Assembly (NCBI RefSeq): GCF_003574625.1
Contig: NZ_QNUJ01000009.1
Location: 213,960-277,959, forward strand
DNA from: Shinella zoogloeoides
Lineage (GTDB): Bacteria; Pseudomonadota; Alphaproteobacteria; Rhizobiales; Rhizobiaceae
DNA length: 64,000 bases
Reading direction: 5' to 3'
This document shows, piece after piece, positions 20,017 to 30,300 of the stretch; the first letter of the stretch is position 1, and each line of letters begins with the position of its first letter. The notes beneath the pieces were generated by a model, which ran no database searches, had not been told where the DNA came from, and was given only the letters and a program-made list of their open reading frames with translations. The translations under genes and the position numbers were made by a program.

Positions 20017-20856
20017 ATGACCGCACGCATGGACAAACGCTTCGCGGATCTCGCGGCGGAAGGCCGCCCGGCCCTCGTCACCTATTTCATGGGCGGCGAT
20101 CCGGATTATGCGAGCTCGCTGGAGATCATGAAGGCGCTGCCGAAGGCCGGCTCCGACGTCATCGAGCTCGGCATGCCCTTCTCCGATCCGATGGCCGACG
20201 GCCCGGCGATCCAGCTCGCCGGCCAGCGCGCGCTGAAGGGCGGCCAGACGCTCGCCAAGACGCTGCAGATGGCCCGTGACTTCCGCAAGGAGGACGACGC
20301 GACGCCGATCGTGCTGATGGGCTACTACAACCCGATCTATATCTACGGCGTCGAGCGTTTCCTGAACGACGCGCTGGAAGCCGGCATTGACGGCCTCATC
20401 GTCGTCGATCTGCCGCCGGAAATGGATGACGAGCTCTGCACCCCGGCGCTCGCCAGGGGCATCAACTTCATCCGCCTCGCGACCCCGACCACGGACGAGA
20501 AGCGCCTGCCGGCCGTCCTGAAGAACACGTCGGGCTTTGTCTACTATGTCTCGATGAACGGCATCACCGGCTCGGCCCTGCCCGATCCCTCTCTCATCGG
20601 CGGCGCGGTCGGTCGCATCAAGGCGCATACGAAGCTGCCGGTCTGCGTCGGCTTCGGCGTCAAGACGGCCGAGCACGCCCGCGCCATCGGCGCGTCGGCG
20701 GACGGCGTCGTCGTCGGCACCGCCATCGTCAACCAGATCGCCTCCAGCCTCACGGCGGAAGGCACGGCAAGCGCCGCCACCGTCGCCGGTGTCGAGACGC
20801 TGGTCATGAGCCTCGCATCGGGCGTGCGCGCATCGCGCCTTGCGGCGGCGGAGTAA
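20017..20856 (+). CDS. trpA: Tryptophan synthase alpha chain
   Basis: A 279-residue TIM-barrel subunit that releases indole from indole-glycerol phosphate and channels it to TrpB. The catalytic Glu is in [16 protein letters not shown] and the Asp in [19 protein letters not shown] and [10 protein letters not shown] are family signatures. The start ATG follows the trpB stop by one base. accD follows after 38 bp. Confidence 0.97.
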   Translation: MTARMDKRFADLAAEGRPALVTYFMGGDPDYASSLEIMKALPKAGSDVIELGMPFSDPMADGPAIQLAGQRALKGGQTLAKTLQMARDFRKEDDATPIVLMGYYNPIYIYGVERFLNDALEAGIDGLIVVDLPPEMDDELCTPALARGINFIRLATPTTDEKRLPAVLKNTSGFVYYVSMNGITGSALPDPSLIGGAVGRIKAHTKLPVCVGFGVKTAEHARAIGASADGVVVGTAIVNQIASSLTAEGTASAATVAGVETLVMSLASGVRASRLAAAE

Positions 20857-20894
20857 AGTTCCCACATGGGAACCATTGTAACGGGAGCTAGACC

Positions 20895-21797
20895 GTGAAC
20901 TGGATCACGAATTACGTTCGGCCGAAGATCAACTCGATGCTTGGCCGCCCTGACCGGGATGTACCGGAAAATCTCTGGATCAAGTGCCCGGAAACCGGCG
21001 AGATGGTGTTCCACCGCGATCTCGAGGAGAACAAGTGGGTCATCCCGGCATCGGGCTACCACATGAAGATGCCGGCCAAGGCCCGCCTGAAGGACCTCTT
21101 CGACGAGGGCGTCTACGAGTCCCTGCAGCAGCCGAAGGTCGCGCAGGACCCGCTGAAGTTCCGCGATTCCAAGAAATACACCGACCGCCTGAAGGACAGC
21201 CGCGCCAAGACCGAGTTGGAAGACACGATCCTTGCCGGCGTCGGCAAGGTGCGCGGCGTCAAGCTCGTCGCCGTCGTGCACGAATTCGCCTTCATGGGCG
21301 GCTCGCTCGGCATTGCCGCCGGTGAGGCGATCATCAAGGCCTTCGAGCGCGCCATCGCGGAAAAGTGCCCGCTCGTCATGTTCCCTGCCTCCGGCGGCGC
21401 GCGCATGCAGGAAGGCATCCTCTCGCTGATGCAGCTTCCCCGCACCACGGTCGCCGTGGAGATGCTGAAGGAAGCGGGCCTGCCCTATATCGTCGTGCTC
21501 ACCAACCCGACGACGGGCGGCGTGACGGCTTCCTACGCCATGCTGGGCGATATTCATCTTGCCGAGCCGGGCGCGGAAATCTGCTTCGCCGGCAAGCGTG
21601 TCATCGAGCAGACCATCCGCGAGAAGCTGCCGGAAGGCTTCCAGACCTCGGAATACCTGCTCGACCACGGCATGGTCGACATGGTCGTCAAGCGTCATGA
21701 CATTCCCGATACGCTCGCCCGCCTTCTGAAAATCCTGATGAAGAAGCCGGCTGCATCCTCGGCAGCGAACGGCGCCCTCGCCATCGCGGCCCAGTGA
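20895..21797 (+). CDS. accD: Acetyl-CoA carboxylase carboxyltransferase subunit beta
   Basis: A 300-residue subunit of the enzyme that makes malonyl-CoA for fatty acid synthesis. The carboxyltransferase core is clear: [42 protein letters not shown] and [14 protein letters not shown]. The N-terminal region where E. coli AccD has a four-Cys zinc ribbon keeps the segment layout ([16 protein letters not shown]) but only Cys 31 remains, so no zinc site can form there. RBS GGGAGC lies before the ATG. It sits between trpA and folC. Confidence 0.95.
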   Translation: MNWITNYVRPKINSMLGRPDRDVPENLWIKCPETGEMVFHRDLEENKWVIPASGYHMKMPAKARLKDLFDEGVYESLQQPKVAQDPLKFRDSKKYTDRLKDSRAKTELEDTILAGVGKVRGVKLVAVVHEFAFMGGSLGIAAGEAIIKAFERAIAEKCPLVMFPASGGARMQEGILSLMQLPRTTVAVEMLKEAGLPYIVVLTNPTTGGVTASYAMLGDIHLAEPGAEICFAGKRVIEQTIREKLPEGFQTSEYLLDHGMVDMVVKRHDIPDTLARLLKILMKKPAASSAANGALAIAAQ

Positions 21798-21798
21798 C

Positions 21799-23142
21799 AT
21801 GACCGGCGTGGTGGCCAGCGAGGCGGCAGTGGAGATCGAGAAGCTTCTCGGTCTCCATCCCAAGGGGTTCGATCTTTCGCTGGACCGCATCACGCGGCTG
21901 CTCGCCGCGCTCGGTAATCCGCACCTGAAACTGCCGCCGGTCATCCATGTGGCCGGCACCAACGGCAAGGGCTCGGTCACGGCCTTCTGCCGTTCGATCC
22001 TGGAGGCCGAGGGCCTTTCCGTCCACGTCCACACCTCGCCCCATCTCGTCAACTGGCACGAGCGCTATCGCCTCGGCGTCAAGGGCGGGCGTGGCCGCTT
22101 CGTCGAAGACGCCGTCCTTGCCGATGCGGTGCGCCGCGTCGCAGAGGCCAATGGCGGCGAGAAGATCACCGTCTTCGAAATCCTGACGGCCGTCACCTTC
22201 CTGCTGTTTTCCGAGCACCCGGCGGACGTCGCGATCATCGAGGTCGGCCTCGGCGGCCGCTTCGACGCGACCAATGTCATTCAGCATCCCGCCGTCTCGG
22301 TCATCATGCCGATCTCGCTCGATCACCAGGCCTATCTCGGCGATCGCGTCGAGCTGATCGCGGCCGAAAAGGCTGGCATCATGAAGCGCGGGGCGCCCGT
22401 CGTCATCGGCTTCCAGAGCGAAGAGGCGGCCCGCGACGTGCTGATCGAGACCGCCGAGCGGCTCGGCTGCCCCTATGCCGTCTACGGCCAGGATTTCATG
22501 GCGCATGAGGAATATGGCCGCCTCGTCTACCAGGACGAGTTCGGCCTTGCCGACCTGCCGTTGCCGCGCCTGCCGGGCCGCCACCAATATGCCAATGCCG
22601 CCGCCGCCATCCGCGCCGTCAAGGCGGCGGGCCTTGCGGTTTCGGAACATGCCATGGAAATCGGCCTTGCCCGCGTCGAATGGCCGGGCCGGCTGCAGCG
22701 GCTGCCGGATGGCGCGCTGCTTCGGCTTGCCCCGCGTGGCAGCGAGATCTGGGTCGACGGCGGCCACAATCCGGGCGCCGGCCAGGTGATTTCCGAGACC
22801 ATGGCGAATTTCGAGGAGCGCGAGGCGCGCCCGCTCTTCCTCGTCACCGGCATGATCAACACCAAGGACCCGGTCGGTTATTTCGAACCCTTCGGCGGCC
22901 TTGCCGAGCGTGTCTTCACGGTGCCGATTCGCGGCTCCGATGCCGGTCTCGACCCGGTCTCGCTCGCCGATGACGCCGCCCGCGCCGGCCTCGACGCTGC
23001 GCCGCTCTCGACGGTCGCAGAGGCGCTCGCCGAAATCGCCCGCATCACCGCTGAGGACTCCGTCCCCCCGCGCATCCTCATCGGCGGCTCGCTCTATCTC
23101 GTCGGCGATGTCCTCGCCGACAACGGCACGCCGCCGGCCTGA
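21799..23142 (+). CDS. folC: Dihydrofolate synthase / folylpolyglutamate synthase
   Basis: A 447-residue Mur-ligase-like enzyme that adds glutamate to dihydropteroate and to folates. The P-loop is HVAGTNGKGSV, followed by HTSPHLVNWHERYR, FEILTAVTFLLF, EVGLGGRFDATN and DHQAYLG (Lys and metal-site region). It begins one base after the accD stop, so accD and folC are co-transcribed. Downstream is a repeat-bearing gap facing trxA. Confidence 0.95.
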   Translation: MTGVVASEAAVEIEKLLGLHPKGFDLSLDRITRLLAALGNPHLKLPPVIHVAGTNGKGSVTAFCRSILEAEGLSVHVHTSPHLVNWHERYRLGVKGGRGRFVEDAVLADAVRRVAEANGGEKITVFEILTAVTFLLFSEHPADVAIIEVGLGGRFDATNVIQHPAVSVIMPISLDHQAYLGDRVELIAAEKAGIMKRGAPVVIGFQSEEAARDVLIETAERLGCPYAVYGQDFMAHEEYGRLVYQDEFGLADLPLPRLPGRHQYANAAAAIRAVKAAGLAVSEHAMEIGLARVEWPGRLQRLPDGALLRLAPRGSEIWVDGGHNPGAGQVISETMANFEEREARPLFLVTGMINTKDPVGYFEPFGGLAERVFTVPIRGSDAGLDPVSLADDAARAGLDAAPLSTVAEALAEIARITAEDSVPPRILIGGSLYLVGDVLADNGTPPA

Positions 23143-23224
23143 ACACGGAAAGCCCATTTCTGCTCGTTATCCTCGGCCTCATGCTGAGAATCTGCCAACG
23201 CATCGGAAAATCGAGACGTCGCAG

Positions 23225-23247
23225 ATGCTCGGGACAGGCCCGAGCAT
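23225..23247. repeat. Intergenic palindrome related to those at 9139-9199
   Basis: ATGCTCGGG (23225-23233) pairs with CCCGAGCAT (23239-23247) around ACAGG. The TCGGG...CCCGA core and 9-bp arm length are shared with the two palindromes after gyrB. Confidence 0.6.
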
Positions 23248-23258
23248 GGCGGAGGAGA

Positions 23259-23271
23259 GGGGGGGGGGGGG
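23259..23271. repeat. Run of 13 G
   Basis: An uninterrupted 13-base G homopolymer in the folC-trxA gap, after GGAGGAGA. It is outside coding sequence. Such runs vary by slippage and are also error-prone in sequencing. Confidence 0.9.
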
Positions 23272-23290
23272 CGGATTTGTTGAACGCCGC

Positions 23291-23318
23291 AAAAAAGCCC
23301 GGCACGAAGGCCGGGCTT
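23291..23318 (-). terminator. Terminator of trxA
   Basis: On the minus strand AAGCCCGGC pairs with GCCGGGCTT (plus positions 23310-23318 and 23295-23303) and is followed by a run of six T, 24 bases after the trxA stop. Confidence 0.85.
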
Positions 23319-23341
23319 GATCTTGTCCAATCGCGGTCCGT

Positions 23342-23662
23342 TCAGGCGGCGCTGGAAATCCACGAGGAGAGGGCCGTCTTCGGCGCGGCGCCGACCTTGA
23401 TGTCGGCGACTTCACCGCCCTTGAACAGGGCGAGCGTCGGAATGGAGCGCACGCCGTACTGGGCGGCGAGTTCCGGGTTCTCGTCGATGTTCAGCTTGGC
23501 GACCTTCACCTTGCCGGCCAGCTCCGAGGAGATTTCCTCGAGCGCGGGCGCGATCATCTTGCAGGGGCCGCACCATTCGGCCCAGAAATCGACGACGACC
23601 GGCTCTGCGGAATTGAGGACTTCGGCCTGGAAATTGGACTGGTCGACTTTGACGGTAGCCAT
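23342..23662 (-). CDS. trxA: Thioredoxin
   Basis: A 106-residue cytosolic thiol-disulfide reductase. The active site WCGPCK and the cis-Pro loop [12 protein letters not shown] are present, and the length is that of classical thioredoxin 1. The ATG at 23662 follows GGAGAG; the longer frame to 23692 adds ten residues without support. It lies downstream of addA on the same strand with a 96-bp gap, and ends at a strong terminator. Confidence 0.96.
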   Translation of the reverse strand: MATVKVDQSNFQAEVLNSAEPVVVDFWAEWCGPCKMIAPALEEISSELAGKVKVAKLNIDENPELAAQYGVRSIPTLALFKGGEVADIKVGAAPKTALSSWISSAA

Positions 23663-23758
23663 GAGGCTCTCCTTGAATGGTGATCGTTGCATAAGATGTG
23701 ATGCTGCCTGCCGCCGGTTTCAAGGCCGGCCGGGCGGCGGATCGTCCTTTCCGGTATC

Positions 23759-26700
23759 TCACTTCGAGGCAAGTTCGGCAAGGCTCGCCTCCATGCGGGC
23801 GGCATCCAGCCAATAGGTTTTTGCCGCTTCCGTATAGATCAGCCCGCAGCGGATTTCCCGTCCGGGATAGAGCGGGGCAAGGATCGCGCGGTAGATCGCA
23901 AGCTGCGCCCGGTGCTCGAACGGAACCTCGTCCGCCGAGCCCGGCGGCACGCGGTTCGTCTTGAAATCGACGATCTCGACCGCGCTTTCCGTCACCGCCA
24001 TGCGGTCGATGCGCCCCGAAACGGCATAGTCCCGGCCGCCGAGCGCCAGCGTGCCCATGATCGACACTTCCGCCCGCGCTGCGGGCGAAAAGATCGCGGC
24101 AAGGCTTTCGTCATCGATGACGGCCAGCGCCGCCGCGATGAGCGAGGCCCGCGCGCTTTCCGGCCAGTTTGCCGCCGCCCGTTCCAGATAGCGCCGCGCC
24201 GCCGCCGCGCGCTCCATAGGTTCGAAGGCGGGCAGGACTTGCAGGAAGCGGTGCAGGATGCGCCCGCGCTCCAGCGCGAGCCCGGCCCCCTGAGCGCCGC
24301 CCTTCCGGCCGAACAGCGCCGAGGGCACCAGAAGGTCCGCCTTGTCCGTCTCGATCACCGCCGCCGCGCCGGAAGGGCTGAGCGGCCGCGGCAGGGATTT
24401 CTGCGGCGGCAGGGGACGTCCCAGCGCCTCCGGCAACGCTGCCTGCGGCTTCTGCTCGGCCGCCGCCGCGATGACCTCGCCGACCGCCGCCGCCCCGGCT
24501 TCTCGCCAGGCGAGGCCCTGCCAGCTTTCGCTCGCGGTCGCGAAGTTGGTCTCCACGCAGCGCGCGTCATCGGCGGAAAGCGCGGCCGCGATCATCGGGT
24601 GCCAGGTATCCTTGTTCTCCTGCCGGCCGCGATAGCCGCAGACGACGAGCCGGTCGGCCGCGCGCGTCATCGCGACGTAGAGAAGCCGGCGATATTCCTC
24701 CTCCGCCCCCGCCTTGATCCGCTCGGCATCCGCCTCGGTCATGGCGTTGCCGAGGTCCTTCAGCGGCAGCCAGGCCGGCAGGCCGCCGGCAAGGCTTGGT
24801 GCTGCAAGGAAGCGTAGCTGCGGCATGTGGCTGTGGCTGAAGGCCTTCGCCCCGCCGTCGACGAGGAAGACGACCGGCGCCTCCAGCCCCTTGGCCGCAT
24901 GCACGGTCATGATACGGATCTCGCCGCGCGCCTTGTCCTGCTCGCGTTTGACGGTCGGCGCCTCCAGCTCCAGCGTCGAGACGAAGGCCTGCAGGCCCGG
25001 CAGGCCGTTATCCTCCTGCTCCAGCGCGAAGGTCAGGAATTCGTCGATGATCTCGCCCGCCTCCGCCCCGAGTCGGGCGAGGAAGGCCCGTCGCCCGCCG
25101 CCTGCGCCGAGGATGCGGGCATAGAAATCGTGCACGGACTGGCCGCGCGCATCGCGGATGGTGCCCTCAAGCCGGCGAACGAGCGCCGCCAGCCTCTCAT
25201 CCGTCTCCGCCACGTCGCGAAGCCGCGCCCAGAGCGTCTGCTTCCCGCCGCGCCGGGCGGCAAGCTCGAACAGGGTCTCCTCGTCGAGCCCGAACAGCGG
25301 GCTCTTCAAGAGCGCCGCCAGCGAAAGATCGTCCTCCGGCAGCACGGCGAAGCGGCCGAGCGCCATCAGGTCCTGCACGGCGATATGCTTCGTCAGCACC
25401 AGCCGGTCCGCGCCGGCGACAGGCAGGTTGTGCCGCTGCTTGAGCGTGCGCGTCAGCGCGTTGACGAAGGCGTCGCGCTTGCGCACCAGCACGATCACGT
25501 CGCCGGCCTCCATCGGCCGCACCTTGCCCTTTTCCGTCACCGTCTCGCGGCCGATCCAACCGGCCAGCGTATCGGCGATGCGCCGGGCGAGCACGTTGAT
25601 CGGCGCTTCCTCGGCGACGGCGTCGAAGGGCGCCGTCCAGTCCTCCTCGTCGAGCCCCGGCGGCGCGGCGATCACCTCCCAGATATCGACCGCCCCCGGC
25701 TCGCGCCCACGATTGGAGGCATGCACGATCTCGCCGCCGTCCGGCGTCAGCCCGCGCGCATTGGCGGGGTCGAGAAACACCCGGTCGACGGCCGAAAGCA
25801 CGTCCCGCGTCGAGCGGAAGGAAAGCAGCAGCCGGATCGGGCTGAACGCCGCCTCCGCAACCTGCGTGCGGCGGGAGACCTCGCGCCCCTCCTCGGCGAA
25901 CCGTTCCGGCCGCGCCCCCTGGAAGGAATAGATCGACTGCTTCTCGTCCCCCACGGCGAAGATCGTGCGCCCGGCGATCCGCGCCGTTTCGCCGGCGAAG
26001 AAATCGTCCGTCAGCGCCTTCACGATCAGCCATTGCCGCGGGCTGGTATCCTGCGCCTCGTCGACGAGGATATGGTCGATGCCCTGGTCGAGCTTGTAAT
26101 GCACCCAGGCGCTCACCCGCTCGCGCGTCAGAAGCGCTGCGGTGCGGTCGATCAGGTCGTCGAAATCGAGCAGGCTGCGTGCGCGCTTCAGGTCCTCGTA
26201 GTCGCCGATCAGCCGCTCGGCGATGACGAGCGCGGCAAGCGTCGCCTCGTACATGCGCAAACGCCGCAGCCGGTCGTCGCAGACGATCACATGGGCCTGC
26301 GCGGCCTGCAGCGCCGCTTCGAGATGCGGCGCGCTGTCCTTTACCTTCTTGGAGAAGAACGAGCGCTCCAGGCTGCGCGGCGTGCCGGTGCCGGTGAAGA
26401 AGAGGTCGTGCAGCGTTGAGCGCCGCGCCTCGGCATCCGTCAGCCGTGCGACGCCGCGCAGCCCGGCGGCGGTTGCCTTCACCGTCTCACTGCCGAGCGC
26501 TTCGGCAGCGGCGAGATAGCTCTCCAGCGTCGCGCCCTGCAAGCCGTCGAGCGGCCAGAAGGCGGCAAGGATGTCCTCCGCTGTCTCGTCCGGCGCCAGC
26601 CCGATTTCCCGGCGAAGCGCCACCTCCGCACCGCCCGCCTTCTCGGCGGCTTCGAGGAATTCGCGGATCGGCCCACGGCTTGCGACGATGTCGGAGATCA

Positions 26701-27316
26701 GCTTTTCCAGCCCCGTATCGTCGGCGATGTCGAGCACGGTGGCGAAGGCGGCGGCGAGCGCCCGGTCGTCCTCGCTCGCCGTCGCGGTCAGCAGCGTGCG
26801 CCGGGCATCCGCCAGGAGCACGGCCGCCGCCCGGTCGTCGAGCACGGAAAAATGTCCGGCGACATTGGCTTCCAGCGGGAACTGGTGCAGCAGCGCCTCG
26901 CAGAAGGCGTGGATGGTCTGGATCTTCAACCCGCCCGGCGTTTCGAGCGCGCGGGCGAAGAGCCGCCGCGCCTCGGCGAGCTTGAAGAGGTCCGGCCGCT
27001 CGCCCTCGATGGCCGCCACCCGGTCGGAGAGCGCCTCGTCGGAAAGCGTCGCCCATTCCGCCAGCCGCTCGAAGACGCGGTTCGACATTTCCGAGGCCGC
27101 AGCCTTGGTATAGGTCAGGCAAAGAATGGCCGATGGCCGGCAGCCGGCGAGCAGCAGGCGGATGACGCGCTGCGTCAGCACATGCGTCTTGCCGGAGCCG
27201 GCATTGGCCGAGACCCAGGCCGAGCGGCGCGGATCAGAGGCGATCGCCTGTTTCCGCGTCGTCCAGTCCAGCCAGGCGGCGGGTTCGGTGGAGACGGGCC
27301 GGTCTTCCTCAAGCAT
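23759..27316 (-). CDS. addA: Double-strand break repair helicase-nuclease AddA
   Basis: An 1185-residue UvrD-type helicase with a C-terminal RecB-type nuclease domain. Walker A is SANAGSGKTHVL near the N-terminus, Walker B is ILVDEAQDTS, motif III is GDEKQSIYSFQGA, and the nuclease motif is VDFKTNR near the C-terminus with the preceding GRIDRMA. With AddB it resects double-strand breaks and loads RecA, replacing RecBCD. ATG at 27316 overlaps the addB 3' end by 8 bp, indicating coupled translation; a longer frame to 27388 lies within addB. Confidence 0.95.
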   Translation of the reverse strand: MLEEDRPVSTEPAAWLDWTTRKQAIASDPRRSAWVSANAGSGKTHVLTQRVIRLLLAGCRPSAILCLTYTKAAASEMSNRVFERLAEWATLSDEALSDRVAAIEGERPDLFKLAEARRLFARALETPGGLKIQTIHAFCEALLHQFPLEANVAGHFSVLDDRAAAVLLADARRTLLTATASEDDRALAAAFATVLDIADDTGLEKLISDIVASRGPIREFLEAAEKAGGAEVALRREIGLAPDETAEDILAAFWPLDGLQGATLESYLAAAEALGSETVKATAAGLRGVARLTDAEARRSTLHDLFFTGTGTPRSLERSFFSKKVKDSAPHLEAALQAAQAHVIVCDDRLRRLRMYEATLAALVIAERLIGDYEDLKRARSLLDFDDLIDRTAALLTRERVSAWVHYKLDQGIDHILVDEAQDTSPRQWLIVKALTDDFFAGETARIAGRTIFAVGDEKQSIYSFQGARPERFAEEGREVSRRTQVAEAAFSPIRLLLSFRSTRDVLSAVDRVFLDPANARGLTPDGGEIVHASNRGREPGAVDIWEVIAAPPGLDEEDWTAPFDAVAEEAPINVLARRIADTLAGWIGRETVTEKGKVRPMEAGDVIVLVRKRDAFVNALTRTLKQRHNLPVAGADRLVLTKHIAVQDLMALGRFAVLPEDDLSLAALLKSPLFGLDEETLFELAARRGGKQTLWARLRDVAETDERLAALVRRLEGTIRDARGQSVHDFYARILGAGGGRRAFLARLGAEAGEIIDEFLTFALEQEDNGLPGLQAFVSTLELEAPTVKREQDKARGEIRIMTVHAAKGLEAPVVFLVDGGAKAFSHSHMPQLRFLAAPSLAGGLPAWLPLKDLGNAMTEADAERIKAGAEEEYRRLLYVAMTRAADRLVVCGYRGRQENKDTWHPMIAAALSADDARCVETNFATASESWQGLAWREAGAAAVGEVIAAAAEQKPQAALPEALGRPLPPQKSLPRPLSPSGAAAVIETDKADLLVPSALFGRKGGAQGAGLALERGRILHRFLQVLPAFEPMERAAAARRYLERAAANWPESARASLIAAALAVIDDESLAAIFSPAARAEVSIMGTLALGGRDYAVSGRIDRMAVTESAVEIVDFKTNRVPPGSADEVPFEHRAQLAIYRAILAPLYPGREIRCGLIYTEAAKTYWLDAARMEASLAELASK

Positions 27317-30300
27317 CCTCGCCCTCCCCGCTGTTTTCGGCGGACGACCATTCGGCGACGCGCGCCAGATGGTCGTATTCCCCGCCATAGTCCCGTTCCT
27401 GCTCGGGGATCAGCCGCGAGGCGAAGCCGTAGCGCCCCGCGATCAGCCCCGTCAGCAGCTTCTCCAGCTCCGTCAGCGCTTCCTCGGCAAGGTCGGCCGC
27501 CGATTTCGGCGTCGCATTGGCGGATTTCGCATGCTCGTTGTTGACCTGCTCTTCCTTGAACCGTTCGCCGGGTTTGAGGCGGACATAAAGAAGGTTCGCC
27601 GGCTCGCGGATGCCGGGGCCACGAAACGCCCCGCGCTTGATCGCCGCCGCCTCAAGCGCGAGCTGCGGGTCGAGCAGCGCGCGCGCCACCTTCAGGGAAG
27701 GCGTGCTGCCGGTCTTGTAGTCGAGAAGATCGGCGCTGCCGTCCGGCAGGATATCGATGCGGTCGGCAATGCCGGTGAGCCGGACGCCGCTCAGCGCGAG
27801 GTCGAGCGAGGCCGGCACTTCCGTCAGGCTTTCCCGCACGCTGTCTGCCCGCTTCAAGTGCCAGTCCACGAAGGCGCGGGCGACGGCGGCAAAGCGCGGT
27901 CGCCAGACGGCGTCGATATGCGGCGGCAGGGCGACCGCGTCGAACTCCTCCTTGAGAATCCGGCTTATCAGTGAAAGCGGCTCGCCGGTCGTCTCCTCCC
28001 GCACGAAACGGTCGACGATGCGGTGATAGAGCGAGCCGCGTTCGGCCGGACCGGGATCGAGATTGAAGGGCGCGATGGGATCGAGCCGGAGGATATGCTG
28101 GGCATAGATCGCGTATGGGTCGCGCCGCAGCCGGCCGATCTGGCTGAAGGAATATTTCTTCGGCTGCAACTCCGCCGGCGGCCGTGGCGCCGGGCGCGGG
28201 GCATTCGGCACCGGCGCGCTCCTGTCCACCGCATTCGCCCAGTCGATGAAGCTTCTGCCGCGCGCGCGCAGGTCGCCGGCCAGGGCGGGGCCGCCGACGG
28301 CGAGCAGCCGTTGCAGCCAGCGCGAGGCGACGGTGGGGGCGGTGCCGTTGCGCAGCGCCCGCGTCAGGATGAGTTTCGGTGCGCCGGCGGCCATTTGCAG
28401 GTCGTGGCCGAGCTGGCCGATGCGCCGCTCCGGCGGCTCCAGTCCGATCTCCACCTTCATGATGCGGGAGAGGAAGGCGTCGTTCGCCGCCTGTCCCGGC
28501 CAGGTGCCCTCGTTGAGCCCGCCGATCACCACGGTATCGACGCTTTGCAGGCGCGATTCGAGCGCACCGAAGATGAACACGCGCGGATGGCGCATGGAGC
28601 GCGGCTTGACGCTCTCGCTCGTCGCCAGCGCCTCGATGATATCGCACCATTGCGGCCCGTCGGCCTCGATCTGCCCGTCCGTCTCGATGACGCTTTTCAG
28701 GAGGTTCGCAAGGCTGTCGCCGGCCTCGCCGGACCAGAGCGCGGCAAGGTCGCCGCGCGCGTCCGCCACCACCGCCTCCAGCGCCCGCCCGGTCCGCTCC
28801 GCCCAGTCGGAGAGCGGCAGCTTCGAAGAGAAGCGCCGCCCGGTCCGGCTTTGCTGTACGAGGAGGCCGGTCAGCGGCTCGGCGGCTTCGGCGATCCGGC
28901 GCGCGAGGTCACGAGCCAGCGGAAGGGCTTCCGCCGGCAGCGCCGTGCGCCAGAAGGGTGGGTGCCGATCCTCCGCCTGCTGCTTCATCGCGGCTTCCAG
29001 CAGCGGCTCCAGCGTGGAAATGTCGATCTCCGCCGTGCCGCCGCGCAGCGCCGTCAGCTCCAGCGCGGTCACGGCCGCGCGCATCTCGGTCTCGGCAAGG
29101 CCGAAGCGGGCGAGGGGATGTTTCAGCAGGGCGACGAGCGGCACCGGATCGCCGGGCCTTAGCGCCGCCTCCGTGAGGAGGCGCAGCAGCGTTCCCTGCG
29201 GCGTGGAGAGCAGCGGCGTGCCGGCCGAATCGTCCGCCTCGATGCCGAAGCGGGCGAGTTCCGCAGCGACGCGCCGGCCGAGCTTGCGGTCCGGCGTGAT
29301 CAGCGCCGCCTGCGCGTCCTCGCTATCCTCCAGCGCGAGCCGCAGCGCGATGGCGATGGCCAGCGCCTCCTCGCGTTCGTTCGCAGCTTCCACGAGCGAC
29401 ACGTCGCGGAACGCTTGCGCCATCCGGCCGGCATCGAGCGTGCCGCGGGCCTCGCCCCAGCCGGCCGTCGCCTGCGTCGGCAGGAAGGCGCTGGAGAGGA
29501 TCTTCGTGCGGTATTCCAGCGTCTCGGGCGGTGCGCCCAGCGTTTCCACATCGGCGCGCGTGCAGCCCATGCGGGCGAGCAGCCGGTGGAGGCCGTATTG
29601 CGGATGGCTGCGGGAGGCGGCATCCGGCTTCTGCGCGCCGTCCTGCCGGCCGACCAGCATCCATTCCGTCTCCGACATGAAGCGGTCGAGCCCCGGCAGG
29701 ATGACGACGCCGTTCGGCAGCTCTGCGACGGCGGCGATCAGCCCGGCCGTTGCCGGAATGGAGCCCGTCGAACCGGCGATGATGACGGGGCCACTGGGCG
29801 GCGAATGGCGATAGCGCTCCGTCTCGGCGTGGAGCGTCGCATTGCGCCGCAGGGAGGGCGAGGAGCGGTTCAGCTCCGTCAGCCGCGCCGGCCAGAAATC
29901 GCTGGCGATCTTCAGGAATTCGGCGGTGAGCTGCCACCAGAGCGCATGGTTGGAAGTGTCGAGATTCTCCAGCGCCGACCAGTCGAGCTCCTCCGTCTCC
30001 ATCGCGTCGATGATCTCGGCGAGGTTGCGGGCAAGCCACACGGCATCCGCCGGGCTTGCGGGGGCGACGAGCGGGCTGTCGGCATGGACGGACGTGACGG
30101 CGGCCGGCAGCCGGTTGCGCCAGGCGAGGACGAGGCGGGCGAGTTCGAGAAGCCGCGTCGGGCCGGAAAGCGGCTCGGCCATGTCGAGAAGGGCGGGGGC
30201 CACCTCGTCGAAGAAGCCGCTGTCGTCGTCCGTCTCGCCGAGCGCCCGGATGGTGGGCAGGATGGCCGAGCGTCCGCCGAAGAGATCGACGAATTCCGAG

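Noticed and set aside
24827..26419. A 530-residue open frame opposite addA (and similar ones opposite addB, ahcY, chvG)
   Set aside because: All lie fully within well-supported genes on the opposite strand and show the Arg/Asp/Gly bias typical of antisense frames in GC-rich DNA.
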